NCBI RefSeq assembly: GCF_949628265.1
Contig: NC_088788.1
Coordinates: forward strand, 14,446,001-14,510,000
DNA: 64,000 bases
Source: Cloeon dipterum
Taxonomy: Eukaryota > Arthropoda > Insecta > Ephemeroptera > Baetidae
Direction of reading: 5' to 3'
The position numbers and the translations under genes are program-made. The notes beneath the pieces are model-generated. The model was given only the letters and a program-made list of their open reading frames with translations, did not search any database and had not been told where the DNA came from. Below, one piece after another: positions 39,638 through 57,727 of the stretch (position 1 is the first letter of the stretch; every line of letters begins with the position of its first letter).

Positions 39638-42276
39638 ATGAACGGACTGAGGCATCTGGTTACCAGGGGGGTGAGTTATTATTCTCTTTTTCCACAGACA
39701 AGAGCACTTTTGCCGCCCTTGCCAATAGAAATTCCATCACCTGCTATACCGAATTTTAATTTGGGGAATTTTATTTATTCCTTGGTGAAGATGAGTAACA
39801 ATTTTGATCATAGAGGATTTTTACTTTTTAAATAAAAATTTAAACACACAGCTCTTTTGAAAGTGTCTTGAGCAACTCCAGCTTGGAATAAAAGTTGAAA
39901 AATATTTTTATCTATACAGCCCAGCACTGCGGGAAGCTCACGAATTCATACTTAATACTTGCTCTACCCAAGTTCGCTTGTGATAACGTTGCGAGCGGCG
40001 CGTTTTACTATTCAAGGCCTTTTAAATTTTTTTGATTTTCTTTTTTAATTTTTTGGCATTGCCACTTAGCAAAGTGTAATTTTAGCCACGCGCTGCGGGT
40101 TTCGTTTTCCAAGATCAAGGTCGCTGCTTTATAACCTGCTCCGCTGTCGCAAAGGCAAAGACGCACGTAGTCCATACACCCTATTCCTATTATATAATAA
40201 TTTTTAATTCAAAGCAGGGTCTCCTGCTCATATTCTTTGGTCTGAAACTATTGCAAGTATAATTTATCAAATTGTTGGCACGGGCTGATAATAATTGTAA
40301 TTCAGCCTTCAACTGGTGTTCCTGTCTAACTCTTATCTTAAGGTTCACTGTCCGCTAAATCATTTTTGACGGCCGAGGAACGGTCGAAATCAAAATTATT
40401 TATTTTTATTTGCACAGTTCATTAAAAAGTCGTGCCAAAATAGATTAAAATAATTCACCGTGTCCTTCAATTAATTTCCTTCGCACTTTGCTTGGATTTG
40501 TTCAGGCTGCTCCCCTTTTGAGCAGGCGTGCTGTGAACGGAGTTTTGGCCACAAGAAAGAGCCACACTGTCGAGACTGGCGCTCCTCTCACCCACTTCAC
40601 CGATGAAGAAACCATGCTTAGAGACACAGGTAAAAATTTTAATTTCAGCATGAATTAAATGAAAATTTAAATATTTGTATCGACAGTTCGCAAACTGGCG
40701 ACTGAGAAAATTGCCCCACTCGTGAAGAAGATGGACGAGGAGGAGAAAATCGACGCTGGCGTTCTGCAGGCTCTCTTTGATAATGGAGTGAGTTGTGCCC
40801 CTGCGCAAATAATTGCCAATTGCCCCTCAGTTGATTTTAAATATCATGCATGACAAGTGAATGAAATGCCAATTTTTTCAAACAGATTTTAGAATAATGT
40901 AATAATTATTATTAATATTTTTACTTGACGACAGCATTAATTTATTTTTAATAGTTTTAACTGATGGGTTTTTATCTCCAGCTCATGGGAATCGAAGTGC
41001 CTGATGAGTATGGTGGCACTGGCGCGTCCTTCTTCTCCTCCATGCTTGTGGTTGAGGAGCTGTCGCGCATTGACGCCTCCGTGGCTGCCGCCTGCGACGT
41101 GCACAACACCCTGGTGGTAAACCTGATGGCTCAGCTGGGCAATGAGGAGCAGAAGAAAAAGTATTTGCCACGTCTCTCCCAGGACATGGTCGGCAGTTTC
41201 TGCCTTTCGGAGCCTCTGGCTGGTTCGGACGCGTTCTCCTTGAAGACCGAGGCCAAGAAGGACGGCGACCACTTCGTCATCAATGGCTCCAAAATGTGGA
41301 TCACCAACTCTGACGTTGCCGGTGTTTTCCTCGTCATGGCTAATGCTGACCCCTCACTGGTATATATATAGTTTTTCCTTATTTTTCTTTAAGGAGAACG
41401 CAGTTTTCTTATAAATGTTTCAAATTTTCAGGGCTACCGCGGTATTACATGTTTCATTGTTGACCGTGAAATGCCTGGCGTGAGCGTCGCTCCCAAGGAA
41501 AAGAAGCTGGGAATCAGGGCGTCTGGCACCTGCATGGTGCACTTCGACAACGTCAGGGTCAGTAAAGCGAATGAGAAAAGTTGTGATATCCTGGATTTAT
41601 TAAAAAATATTCCTTTGAATTAAAGGTGCCTGAGAGCAACATTCTCGGCGAGTATGGAAAGGGCTACAGGTACGCAGCTGGCATGCTGAATGAAGGGCGT
41701 ATTGGCATTGGTGCTCAAATGGTGGGCCTGGCCCAAGGCTGTTTTGATGCCACCATCCCGTACACTCTGGAACGCAAGCAGTTCAAACAGTCCATCTACG
41801 ACTTCCAGGTTTGCAATAATTTTCTATATGTCATCTACTATGTGGCTATTTTTGTATTATTTATTTTCAACAGTGTCATTTTTAATTCATAATCAATTCC
41901 ATTCACAGGGCATGCAACATCAAATTGCTGAAATCCACACCGAAATTGAGGCAGCCCGCCTTCTGGTCTACAATGCCGCTCGCATCAAAGAGGCTGGCCT
42001 ACCTTTCATCAAGATTGCATCCATGGCCAAATATTTCGCCTCAGGTAAATAATTCCAGTTTGATGAAGGACTACTTTATTAAAGGGTCTTTCCATTTCAG
42101 AGGTGGCCACCAAGACAACCTCCCGCTGCGTTGAATGGATGGGAGGCGTGGGTTTCACGCGAGACTTCCCCCAGGAAAAATTCTACCGCGATTGTAAGAT
42201 TGGCTGCATCTACGAAGGCACGTCCAACATCCAACTCAATACCGTTGCCAAGTATCTTAAGCAGGAGTTTTCGTAA
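39638..42276 (+). CDS. ACADSB: Short/branched-chain acyl-CoA dehydrogenase, mitochondrial
   Basis: FAD-dependent acyl-CoA dehydrogenase of the ACADSB type, which oxidises 2-methylbutyryl-CoA and related short branched acyl-CoAs in isoleucine breakdown in the mitochondrial matrix. Exons: 39638-39670, 40506-40629, 40687-40787, 40982-41359, 41432-41557, 41626-41808, 41909-42044, 42101-42276; 1257 nt, 418 aa (human about 432). All introns are GT-AG. The N-terminus is Arg-rich and lacks acidic residues early, as for a matrix targeting peptide. Family signatures: [96 protein letters not shown] and [17 protein letters not shown]. The Glu of YEG (about residue 399) is at the position of the ACADSB catalytic base. 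The start is the first ATG before a Leu/Arg-rich leader; the tiny first exon is the least certain part. AATAAA sites occur at 42515 and 42622. Confidence 0.95.
39671..40505 (+). other. ACADSB: ACADSB intron 1
   Basis: 835-nt GT-AG intron separating the 11-codon first exon from the rest. No other gene or RNA is recognised. A start within the next exon is not supported, because its open frame enters directly from the acceptor. Confidence 0.8.
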
Positions 42277-42911
42277 ACATTTCCATCATTACCAAAAGTC
42301 TAAATTGAAGCTCCTGTTCTCTAAGATGATGAATAATATGTGCCTATGCATTTCTGTTGGCTTCCTCGCGTTGAGAGTGTTGTAGTCACACTTGCCATAA
42401 TGAATCGAAAAACGCCATTTATCCAGAAGATTTATATTATGCTAATGTTGAAGAATCTTATTTTGTTTATAATCAAAAGCAATTTAATGTGCCTGTTATT
42501 TTTAGAAAGAAACAAATAAAAAGTGCCTTATAAATTAAAATGATTAGTTTGCTTTCTAAATTAAAAAATCCTACAGTATTCTGCTAATTTATTATAATTA
42601 TGGAGCCAAATCTGAGGTTGAAATAAAATATATTAGAAGCCTGTACTTTCCATCAAGCCTGTTATATTTCTAACAGAATTAACTAAGATCAGCCAATCAC
42701 ACAACCTACGTGTCACGTTGATTTGGCGCTGAAACATTTAAACTGTAGACAACGCCCCTGCCGCTAATGCTAGTGCCAGAGGTAAAGGACGCAAGTAAAC
42801 AACAATCACATGTCATGTTGTATGTATTGTGAGATTTGAGTGAACAGGGGATAGGAAGTCTATGTAGTCTAAATAAATTATTATTTTGTATATTTAAAGT
42901 AAAAGATTGCA
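42277..42911 (+). other. ACADSB 3' UTR and URM1 upstream region
   Basis: AATAAA signals at 42515 and 42622 probably end ACADSB transcripts. The URM1 promoter must lie in the remaining few hundred bases. No coding content. Confidence 0.7.
42691..42718 (+). promoter_or_regulatory. CCAAT box and ACGTGTCACGT palindrome upstream of URM1
   Basis: CCAATCA lies within 42691-42700 and the palindrome ACGTG-T-CACGT at 42708-42718, about 195 nt before the URM1 start codon. The half-sites resemble bHLH or bZIP targets. Position near a compact housekeeping gene makes a promoter role plausible. Confidence 0.35.
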
Positions 42912-43474
42912 ATGGGATCAGACTCTTTAAAAATTTCCGTTCATTTTGGGTGAGTTCAGGAATCTTAAAGATCAAAATCATTTTGACTTTTTTTGCTTTT
43001 CTAGTGGAGGTGCAGAAATCCTATTTGACAACTTGAAACAGCATGACTTAGAATTACCTCTTGACAATGGGACTTGTAAGTTTTGACTTGACAAAAAAAA
43101 GTGAATTTTTACCTTTTAACTATAAATACCAGGGAACTTGAAGAGGCTAATTGCGTGGATAAGAGATAATAAGATGAAAAGCAAACAAGAGCTCTTCGTT
43201 AAAGATGATTCGGTGTAAGTTTAAACTTAAAAATATAAATTAACCTTAATTTGAGTTATGCCATTTATATCTTGTTTAATTTTCAGCCGTCCTGGAATTT
43301 TGGTATTGGTTAATGACACCGACTGGGATTTATTGGTAAGAAATTCAGGCACATGTTGGTGTCCCAAAAAGTTGATATTTATTTCATCACATATATTTTC
43401 TACAGGGGCAAACAGAGTATGAGCTGTGTGATGGCGATCAAGTTCATTTTATCTCAACACTTCATGGAGGCTAA
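42912..43474 (+). CDS. URM1: Ubiquitin-related modifier 1
   Basis: URM1 is a small ubiquitin-fold protein. Its C-terminal Gly-Gly is adenylated and thiocarboxylated by an MOCS3/Uba4-type enzyme; it donates sulfur for 2-thiouridine in cytosolic tRNAs and can be conjugated to lysines (urmylation). Exons: 42912-42949, 43005-43075, 43133-43214, 43287-43335, 43406-43474; 309 nt, 102 aa, matching the family length of about 100. All four introns are GT-AG and short (54-72 nt). Visible family marks: N-terminal beta strand LKISVHFGGGAEILF, WNLKRLIAWIRDN, the VRPGILVLVNDTDWDLLG segment, the acidic YELCDGDQVHFISTLHGG end and a terminal GG directly before TAA. The start ATG is the one giving the conserved first strand. 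The gene lies 635 bp after ACADSB on the same strand and converges on ABHD16A. Confidence 0.97.
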
Positions 43475-44081
43475 TTGTATGATCCCCATATTTTGTATTC
43501 TTTTAATTCAACTAAAATTTCAATAAATTTAATTATCAACAAGAACAATGACTTCTTTAGAAGAGTTATTATATAAGTAAAAGAAGTATTACGCTTCAAA
43601 GGGATAACAGCCGTGAGCAAAAATTGGTTGATATTATTACAGGTCGTTTCAGCTCAGGAAAGGCAAATAAGCTACTTGATGATGTGTTTGCTATACAACA
43701 ATATTAAGCATCAAGCTGTGATATTAAATAGCCAAGCTTCAACATAGATATAAAAGAGTACAAATTAACCAAGACCTGAATATTATCTTTATAAGAATGG
43801 CGGTTGTCAAGAAAATTAATAATCCAAAGCACACCAACTGAATCCCAATTAGTCAAAATGCCATTTAAAGGAATGCTGTGCTGGCGTTAAAATTGTAAAC
43901 TGCTATTTAAGTTCAGCTAGGAAAAAATGTTAGGCTATCATATAGCCATGATCATATTTAAAGCAAAAATCTAGTGGCATTTATAACTAGCTTGGACTTT
44001 GTCTTCATAGAGGATAGCTGTATTGTGGAGCGCATTCTATCACAACTGCAATCAAGACCGGAATTACGCACAATTTTTAAC
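43475..44081. other. Convergent intergenic region between URM1 and ABHD16A
   Basis: About 607 bp of AT-rich sequence separates two facing stop codons, so it must hold both 3' UTRs. No other gene is seen. Confidence 0.8.
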
Positions 44082-47000
44082 TCAAATTTCCTGTACCTTC
44101 ACAAAATCTGAGTCGGGAGCAATGTCCCAAGGCAAGACGAACATCCTCACAGGCAGTGGCGTGCAGTGAGTTGAGTTGTAATCCAACAAGTATCTGCGAG
44201 CCTGAACAGTTTTATTAGAAAAGTCGTTCATATGCAGAGAGTAAAAAGTTACCAAAAACAAAGTTAGCTGGATTTTGGTGATTTCTTTGAAGTTGTCGTC
44301 TCCCCCAATCATCATTGGGTATTTGTTGGAATATTCAGAGACGTACGAGCTTAAAATAGATGCACACAAGTCTTCATCCACATTAAACTTTTTCAGAATA
44401 TAGTCTGCCGAGATAAGAGCCTGGTTAGTTCCACGATTAAAAAGAAATAAGAATTGTGTTACTTTGCTCAGTGCTCTTGGCAGTCGAAAGCCACTCATAG
44501 AGAGCATCCAATGCCTTGTCCTCAACGAGGCGAGGATACCGATGCTGAAGGACTTTGATGACCAAGTTGTTCCCTCTGTTCGTGGCCAGGATGTCAGGAC
44601 TGTGGAGGGAACGAGTTGTTTATCGAAAAATCTTCTGAAAGAAATGCTTACTCGATAGCAATGATCTCGTCCTGGGTGCGTCTGACGAAAAGAATTGGAC
44701 CAGGGTAGCGAGCCAGCTGGGCTGCATTATTGAGATTCATGTAATCATGCACAATCTGCTTGACCAAAGAGCCCCAGCTGCTTGGGAATCTGGCTTGGGC
44801 GAGTGGAACCACGTCGTCAAAAGAGGCGTCTACAATCTGCACAGAAAAAATGCATTTATAATTTATGACAATGATATTGATTCAACTTTATTTGAAAAAC
44901 TTTTTAAATTTTTTTCTGATTATCATTGGTTGGATTGGTTTCTGTTAATTGTAAGTTCTACGCAATCATTCACACAAGCAAAATGCCAGACAGGCCATAA
45001 GGGCGTAGAACGCAGTCCCCAGTGCGCCCTGTTTCATCTAATATATTGGCCTCATGGCGCTCCCCAGCCGCAATGTTAGCGGCCAGCTAAATTTTTCTCC
45101 TAGTAGAAATTAACAAAATAAGCTAAAAAAGAACTTTACGTGGATTTATAGCCAATTTAAGGCGTTCAAAAGTACTTGCTAGGGCAAATTGAAGCTCAGG
45201 GAAAAAGCTTATCTTCGTCACAGTTACATAACGTAAGTTAGCTGAATGTAAATTTAATTGCAACATCTCTTAATGGTCAATGAATTGCGACTTTTTAACC
45301 TCTGCTCAGCACTTCCCATGGGCTATGAGCTCACCGGGTCTCAGGTCCCATTAACACCACTGAGCGGATAACGAGGGGCCCGAGCGACCACAGAGGAGCT
45401 TGGGCCCAATGTGGCCATCTTTTTGCCTCCCCACACTGGGGTCTTTATATTCAAACGCCAGACATTTGTCCTTAAAGCTGCTGAAAAGGTGCGTAAACCA
45501 GCAAGTGGTGAGTCGGCGCCATTGCGCCTCCCAGCCTGTTGAGCATTTGAGTCACTTAAAACTAACCACCTTTTGCTAAATATCTGACATTGGGCAGACA
45601 GCATTAAGCATTAGATCCTTGAAATGCCCAAATATCTCCCACTGCTTTGGCACTCCTGAGAATGCCTTAACAATGCGAGCCAACAGTTTGGCATTTTCCA
45701 AAGAAAGTAAATTTTTTCTGAATCCCGAACTCATTTAGAGAAACACTACTTTTAGCCAAGTTTGATTATTTTCAAAAAATCACACTTACGGCTCCCTTAA
45801 CTTCAGGGTAGTTCATTGATGCCCAACTCAAAGCGTATCCACCAATACTCCAGGCATAGAGGATAATATTTTCTGGCTGGAAATGCAGCTTGTGTATGGC
45901 AAACTGCATGACAACATCAACTCCGTTGACAACATGATCCGGATATGGATATCCCTGTGAAAATTAAGTTCCAATGAAAATAATGTCACTGGTAGGTTTT
46001 AGTATATTACGGAGCTCCAGCCAAAGCCAGGGTAGTTCCAGCCGAGCACAGAGTAGCCTGAGCCGAGAGGGGTCGCCATGATTCCAATTTCGTAAAAACC
46101 GGCGTTTCCTTCGCAGCAAATCACTAAAATGTCTCCATTGTCATGCCTAGAATTTAGAAGATAAGTTTGCACGGTACACGTGATTAAATTACAACCTCTT
46201 CCTTTTATCGACAAATACTGCATCCAGTTCATTTCCATCACGAGTTAGCATTTTGAACCTTTCTCCCCTTTCTTCCTCAATTAACTTTATTCTGCCTTGA
46301 ACTATCGCGTTATCTTCAAGGTAAAAGTTATTAATTTTCAAAGGAATAATTTAAGTAAATTTTCTTATACCTATAAAGAATTGGAGGGTTTGGATGCTTC
46401 CAGGGAACATGAGTTTATATCCAACACTGTGAGCCACCAAGTAGCCAATTGTCTTCACAGGCAGCGACAAAATACGGTCCAGCAGACTCTTCTGGCCTTG
46501 AGAGCTTGATGTGTTCAGGAAAATACGCTGCTTGGATTCATCTCTAAAAATTAAGTGAATATTTTGTAATTTCAATGACCAAACTTGGGCATCAAAACGA
46601 GTACCCGTCATTCTCATTCCACTTGAATTCTACTGGCCAAGCTGAGAAATCAAAGTCGTACTGTTGAAGCGCTCTCTGTGATGAAATTATTTGATCAGAA
46701 TTGTTGTATGAAAATGTTATTGAAATTGCTTGCCTTGTTTGCTCTCACGTCCTTTTGCGCCTCAGTGAGCGTCTTCAGAAAGGAGATGTAAACTTCGTTG
46801 GTGGAACGTCCAACGGCCCGCAAACCATAAGATGCAGCGAGCAGCAGTCCCAGTCCAGTGAGACCCACATAACACTTGCGATACAAGGCAAAGCTGAGGA
46901 CTGGTATTGAGATCACCTTTAGGTTCAGCAGAACCCAGAACTGAAAAAAACCTGAAGTTGATAGTGACCATAATTGTATACGGCTATTTACTCACCGACT

Positions 47001-47625
47001 TAATCACTACATCACCCCACCTCTCGAGTAACTTTGGTTCGTAGTTGAAACCCTGGAAAAGATTAAAACTTTTTATGAATTCAATGACACCGAGCAAAAA
47101 ATTCGTGAATCATAACAGATTCTCCATAATATTTAATTTGTAAACATACAGTTAAGAATAAATTAGGGAAGTTTGCTCACCACCAAAATTTATTAGGTAG
47201 ATATAGTCAGGGATTAGTTTTGCTGAAGGCTTTTTTCACAACAATTATTCTTAGAAATAATAAAGCAAAAAGAGAAAACATCTCTACATATTTTCAAATT
47301 TGAATCTATAAAACAAGTTATTATTTTAGCTTCATTGATGACATCACTTCTGCTCGTGAAAATTAAATTCCGCATACACGCGGTGATGCAGCAAAACACA
47401 ATAATATCGCTGGAAGTTTTCAAGTGACCATGCACTTGCAATAATTATTTTCATCAAGGCCCAAGAAACTTTCACCAGAAAGTGGACTAGGAATGGAAAT
47501 TTGGCAATGTCATTCGTCTGGATTTGTTTGCATTATGTTACCTGACTCGAGGCTGCGGCGTGAATTCTGTACAAGCGAGGACTGGTCAGGCATTGCATCA
47601 ACAGTTTGAAATAATGTGGAGCCAT
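44082..47625 (-). CDS. ABHD16A: Phosphatidylserine lipase ABHD16A
   Basis: Alpha/beta-hydrolase of the ABHD16A (BAT5) family, a membrane-anchored lipase that converts phosphatidylserine to lyso-PS. Exons in transcript order (plus coordinates): 47542-47625, 46996-47052, 46734-46940, 46605-46675, 46371-46543, 46196-46313, 46011-46146, 45790-45954, 44652-44836, 44463-44599, 44253-44404, 44082-44201; 1605 nt, 534 aa (human 558). The N-terminus has the family's PRLYRI motif and two hydrophobic segments (about residues 48-66 and 70-84). The core shows VICCEGNAGFYE, GWNYPGFGWSS, the nucleophile motif AWSIGG (Ser318), RRTQDEII (Asp393) and STHCTPLP (His507), so the catalytic triad is intact. The start is the first in-frame ATG, with a TGA close upstream. 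The intron after 46734 is GC-AG, required by phase. It shares a 476-bp 5' interval with WAC. Confidence 0.95.
44837..45789 (-). repeat. Longest ABHD16A intron, with GC-richer repeat-like insertion
   Basis: At 953 nt this is much longer than the other ABHD16A introns (49-64 nt, apart from the first at 489 nt). Two patches, about 44985-45075 and 45295-45560, are clearly richer in GC than the flanks and contain no exon: the flanking exons join in phase (KGA to IVDASFDD). This suggests insertion of one or more interspersed repeats. I could not find terminal repeats, a target duplication or a recognisable family, so the transposable-element origin is only inferred. Confidence 0.35.
46732..46734 (-). 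other. ABHD16A: GC-AG intron donor in ABHD16A
   Basis: On the minus strand the exon ends AACAAG at 46734 and the intron begins GCAAGC. The next exon starts AGAGCG after CATCACAG. The join is phase 0 and restores NK-RALQQYDFDF, which matches the family's conserved NYNFDF region; no GT donor gives this. Confidence 0.85.
47053..47541 (-). other. ABHD16A: ABHD16A intron 1
   Basis: 489-nt GT-AG intron (donor CAG then GTAACA, acceptor TTTTCCAG on the minus strand), AT-rich. No other content is recognised. Confidence 0.85.
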
Positions 47626-48101
47626 TGAGGAGCATGGATTGAAACTCACGAGTGGCACGAGTGCTTGCTTTTTGTCCTCCACTCATCCAGCCATTGCCAT
47701 ACCGTAAGTGCAGAAGTGGGCGGAGCTTATAAGCAAAGGCAAAACACAGCTGGTGGCGCAATATTATAACGAAAGAAATTTCTTTAAAAAATCATTGTAA
47801 GGGACAGTTTCGTAGAGTATAATGTTTTTTATCCGTATAACGTGAGACTCAATAGGTTAAATTTTCATTATCAGAGCTTTTTTTCAAGAAAATTTGCTTA
47901 GGTTGTTTGAAAACTGGCGCGCACGGCGCGTGTCTTTTGTTGGATTTTAGTTCGCCGCGGCTCCGCGCTTGACGATCGTGACATGGCGTCCGAGAAGGAA
48001 GTTGACTGTTGAGGGATAGCTCGAACCATTGTTTTTTATGAATTTTTATTATTTCCACCGCCATAATAAGAGCAGAGTACATTTAAAAGATTCTTGCATT
48101 G
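47626..48101. promoter_or_regulatory. Bidirectional promoter interval between ABHD16A and WAC
   Basis: The start codons of ABHD16A (minus) and WAC (plus) are only 476 bp apart, so both promoters and both 5' UTRs lie here. A CpG-rich core is seen at about 47915-48000 (including GCGCACGGCGCGTG and CGCCGCGGCTCCGCG) with ATGGCGTCC at 47983-47991. No TATA box is convincing. Head-to-head arrangement with a CpG core is typical of housekeeping bidirectional promoters. Confidence 0.7.
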
Positions 48102-54820
<6,719 letters not shown>

Positions 54821-55800
54821 TGGAAAAAATCGAGTGGAAGTTGACAAGCTCGCTTGCCAGAGTGAATTAGAAATTAATTATTCGATTTGGGTGGTTGCAG
54901 CAGCTAACAGAAAGTGGCGGCGATTGTTCTGTTCCTCCGAAATGCAAATCCTAGCATTAATTGCTGGTTTGTGATACTGGACAGTGAGAAAAAGAGTGCG
55001 CGAAACTTCATCATTGATCATCACTGACTGTCTTTTTGGACTTTGCATTGCATACAATTTTATTTTTTACACTCGACCAATTCAACAGTGTCCCGTTTTA
55101 ACTTATACTCCTGATTGTTTTGTTGTGCAGAGAGAATCAACCAAGCAGTTAATCGATCGAAATTATTGTGGTTTGCTTCTGGACAAAAAAAAACTTTCAA
55201 TTTATTTCAAACATCAGAATTCTTGATTAGCGTTTTGATGGTTCAGATAAACAAGTGAAGATTTGTCGTTTGGTGATGTGAATTTTGCAATAGGCGACTG
55301 CCTTCTGGAATTATATAGTTTCTGTCTGCCTGAAACTGGCGTGGAATGGAGTGACTGCTGAATTATAAGCGAGAACACCGATGAGAGCGGCGGATTCATT
55401 GCATTTAGATTAATGTTATAGGACTTGCATATAATCTTAAAAGATAAAAATAAAGCTTTTTGTAAATAATTCACAAAAGATGAGAAAAAAGTTAATCGTA
55501 ATTATTCGAGTTCGAAACTTCTCAAACTTTAAACGAACACACACCCCAACTGATTATATCACTTCTAATATTTTCTTCCAAAAAGCTGAATTCAACAACA
55601 GACCCAGTTTGAGAAGTTGTCCGACGCACCATTATTTAGATCGAGGTGTCCAAAACATGAATCTTACAAAGAAAAGCAGCAAACATAAAAGTTAAATGTA
55701 CTCGTCGCCATCAAAGCTGTAGATATTCTTTTTATCCAAACTCTGTCGACTCGGTTTTCATTGTAAATAATAAAACTGCCTAAAAAGCGACGAACAATAT
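54821..55800 (+). other. WAC: WAC 3' UTR
   Basis: Non-coding sequence after the WAC stop. AATAAA signals lie at 55449 and 55769, so the transcript probably ends shortly after one of these. Confidence 0.55.
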
Positions 55801-57727
55801 TTTCATTGCGTTGGAATCATTTCTAAGAGAGCAGCATCATCCATTAGTCTAAGCGCTTTTGCCTCGACGACTCTTGATGCGACGACCAAACAATTCTGTG
55901 AACTCTTTTCTTCAGCGCATCAGCACCTTGCCTGTTTTTAGATATTTTCTCTTGCTTGTGCATGTGACTTCACAGATGGTGTTATGCACAGGGGACAAAT
56001 AATAAATATCCTCGATTCTTGCGCCTCGCACACTGCTTTTTTATTCTTGCGTTAGCCAACTGATGAATGCAGCTTTTGCCTTGCAAATAATTAAGCCTTT
56101 CGTAGCTTCTCCATCCAGAGGATCTGCTGCTCCGTCATTTCGGTGAATAACGACTTGCGATGTGAACGAAATCGATCTTGCATTTTTATTCTTTTCTTTG
56201 CGGCCGCACGTAAAACAGCTCCGACGTCTCGCCTCTTCGTCGGGCTGCCCCGCTCATTTCCAGCTAAAAGGGCAAAAGTGAATGAGAACTGGGGCGGTCG
56301 TCGGCGCGCGGGGGTGGGAGTGGGGGGCGACTGTGCGCGAGCGGTCGATATTCCGCGAGCGAACGCGCTGTCGGAACGTCGGAAGCTGCGCCCGGTCGTC
56401 AAGCAGCCCAGCCGTCGGCCCGCTTGTCGCCACAGGTTGCGGCTCTGTTGTCTGTCTCCACACCGACTGAGTCCGCTGCATCTGCCCCGCAGCAATTCGG
56501 ACAGAGGTAACTTCACCGACGACATTGTTAAATTAGCAGAATTCCCTTCTTCGCTGCTCTGGCTGCCTGTCTGGCGCAGCTGGGTGCCTGCATGCTTGGC
56601 CACACCACACACTCACCCTCTCGACCGCTGATAACACACTGGCAGTGGTTTCTGGGTCGCTTGTTTCAAGGCCAAAGGTCGTGACCGGACGAACTTTTAT
56701 TGGGCGGTTGCAAATTGCAACAATGCTCAGGCATTCATTGCGTTTTGATTTTTATCGCAGTTTATTACAACATGCAGGAAGTAGTGTTATTTGAAATCTG
56801 CATCTAGACTTGCAGACAGCGTAGAAATTACGCGTATGATAGCTCAACAAACATGTAATTTTTGTTGTTGAATTGATTTTTGCCCTTTATTTATGAGAAA
56901 TTAAAATTTTCGACTTTTTCTTTTGTAGAGTTATGCGCGTATTTCTACACTGCCAAGTCGATTTGTAGGTTAGTAATTTTTCACATTGTTGCTCTATTAT
57001 AGTTCTGAAAAGCACAGTGTGTACCTATTCATGAAATAATAATTGGAAAAGTTATATGAGCCTGCAAATAGTCCTGGTCGCGGTAAATTGCGTATTCTCT
57101 TTCAACAAACACCCAAATTTTCACTGTCGCATTGATTGTAGTCTTTTTCTTGCAACAAGGAAATTCGCGTTTGGTTGTTGAAAGTTGCTTAATTTTTCCG
57201 CTACCACTAGGAAGAAAATTATGCATTTTATTAGTTAACATTTTCTCATTTTAAATTCGCAATAAGAATTTATAAAGAAGTTGTCAATTATTTTGTGTAC
57301 GAACTTCTATAAGAGCTGTTACGTTGAGCTCGAGTTGATGGCGGTGGTATAATTAATTCAAATCGATCTCTCTTGCACGAGAAGCTTTATTTTATGCCGG
57401 CTTATCGTTCGAGCGCAGATGTTTTAAAAGTAGTGATTGTGCTGGTGGTGACGGAAGTCTGCGCTTATCGAAATCCCTCATAGCAAGCAGTTCGACTGCA
57501 GCTCTATTTTTCCATGTTGTGTGTACCCGGCATGAAGCCTTATTCCCAGTAAAAAAGTCAAGTGTCGGAAACAGATTAGAAATATATCTAAAGCAGGAAA
57601 ATTCTCTGCATCAGACGGTCGGTGAACACTTTAGCAGAGGGTTGTTTGTCCTTTCTTTTTAGTATTTATTCGAGAGTATTTAAATCAGATATATATTTCA
57701 GAGAGCTGAGAGAACATTCGAGCGAAA
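55801..57727 (+). promoter_or_regulatory. Upstream region and likely promoter/5' UTR of the MFS transporter gene
   Basis: A CpG-rich block at about 56190-56480 stands out from AT-rich flanks and is the best promoter candidate for the plus-strand transporter. A donor (CAGAG then GTAACT) at about 56506 and an acceptor TATTTCAG ending at 57701, 26 nt before the start codon, suggest a non-coding first exon spliced across about 1.2 kb. Open frames on both strands of the CpG block show no recognised domain. Confidence 0.4.

Noticed and set aside
44082..44525. Reading the ABHD16A exon 11 frame straight through from 44525.
   Set aside because: Phase 1 at the donor at 44463 needs the acceptor before 44404; using the upstream acceptor near 44421 breaks the frame.
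47510..47761. Minus-strand open frame containing MLLNGSTLFQTVDAMPDQ over the ABHD16A first exon.
   Set aside because: Its phase does not fit the next exon, whereas another frame starting at 47625 gives the conserved PRLYRI motif and phase 0.
56091..56612. A 173-codon minus-strand open frame and an overlapping 162-codon plus-strand frame in the CpG block.
   Set aside because: Both strands are open because of high GC; neither has a recognisable domain, and the minus frame begins at GTG. Better explained as the promoter or non-coding first exon of the transporter gene.
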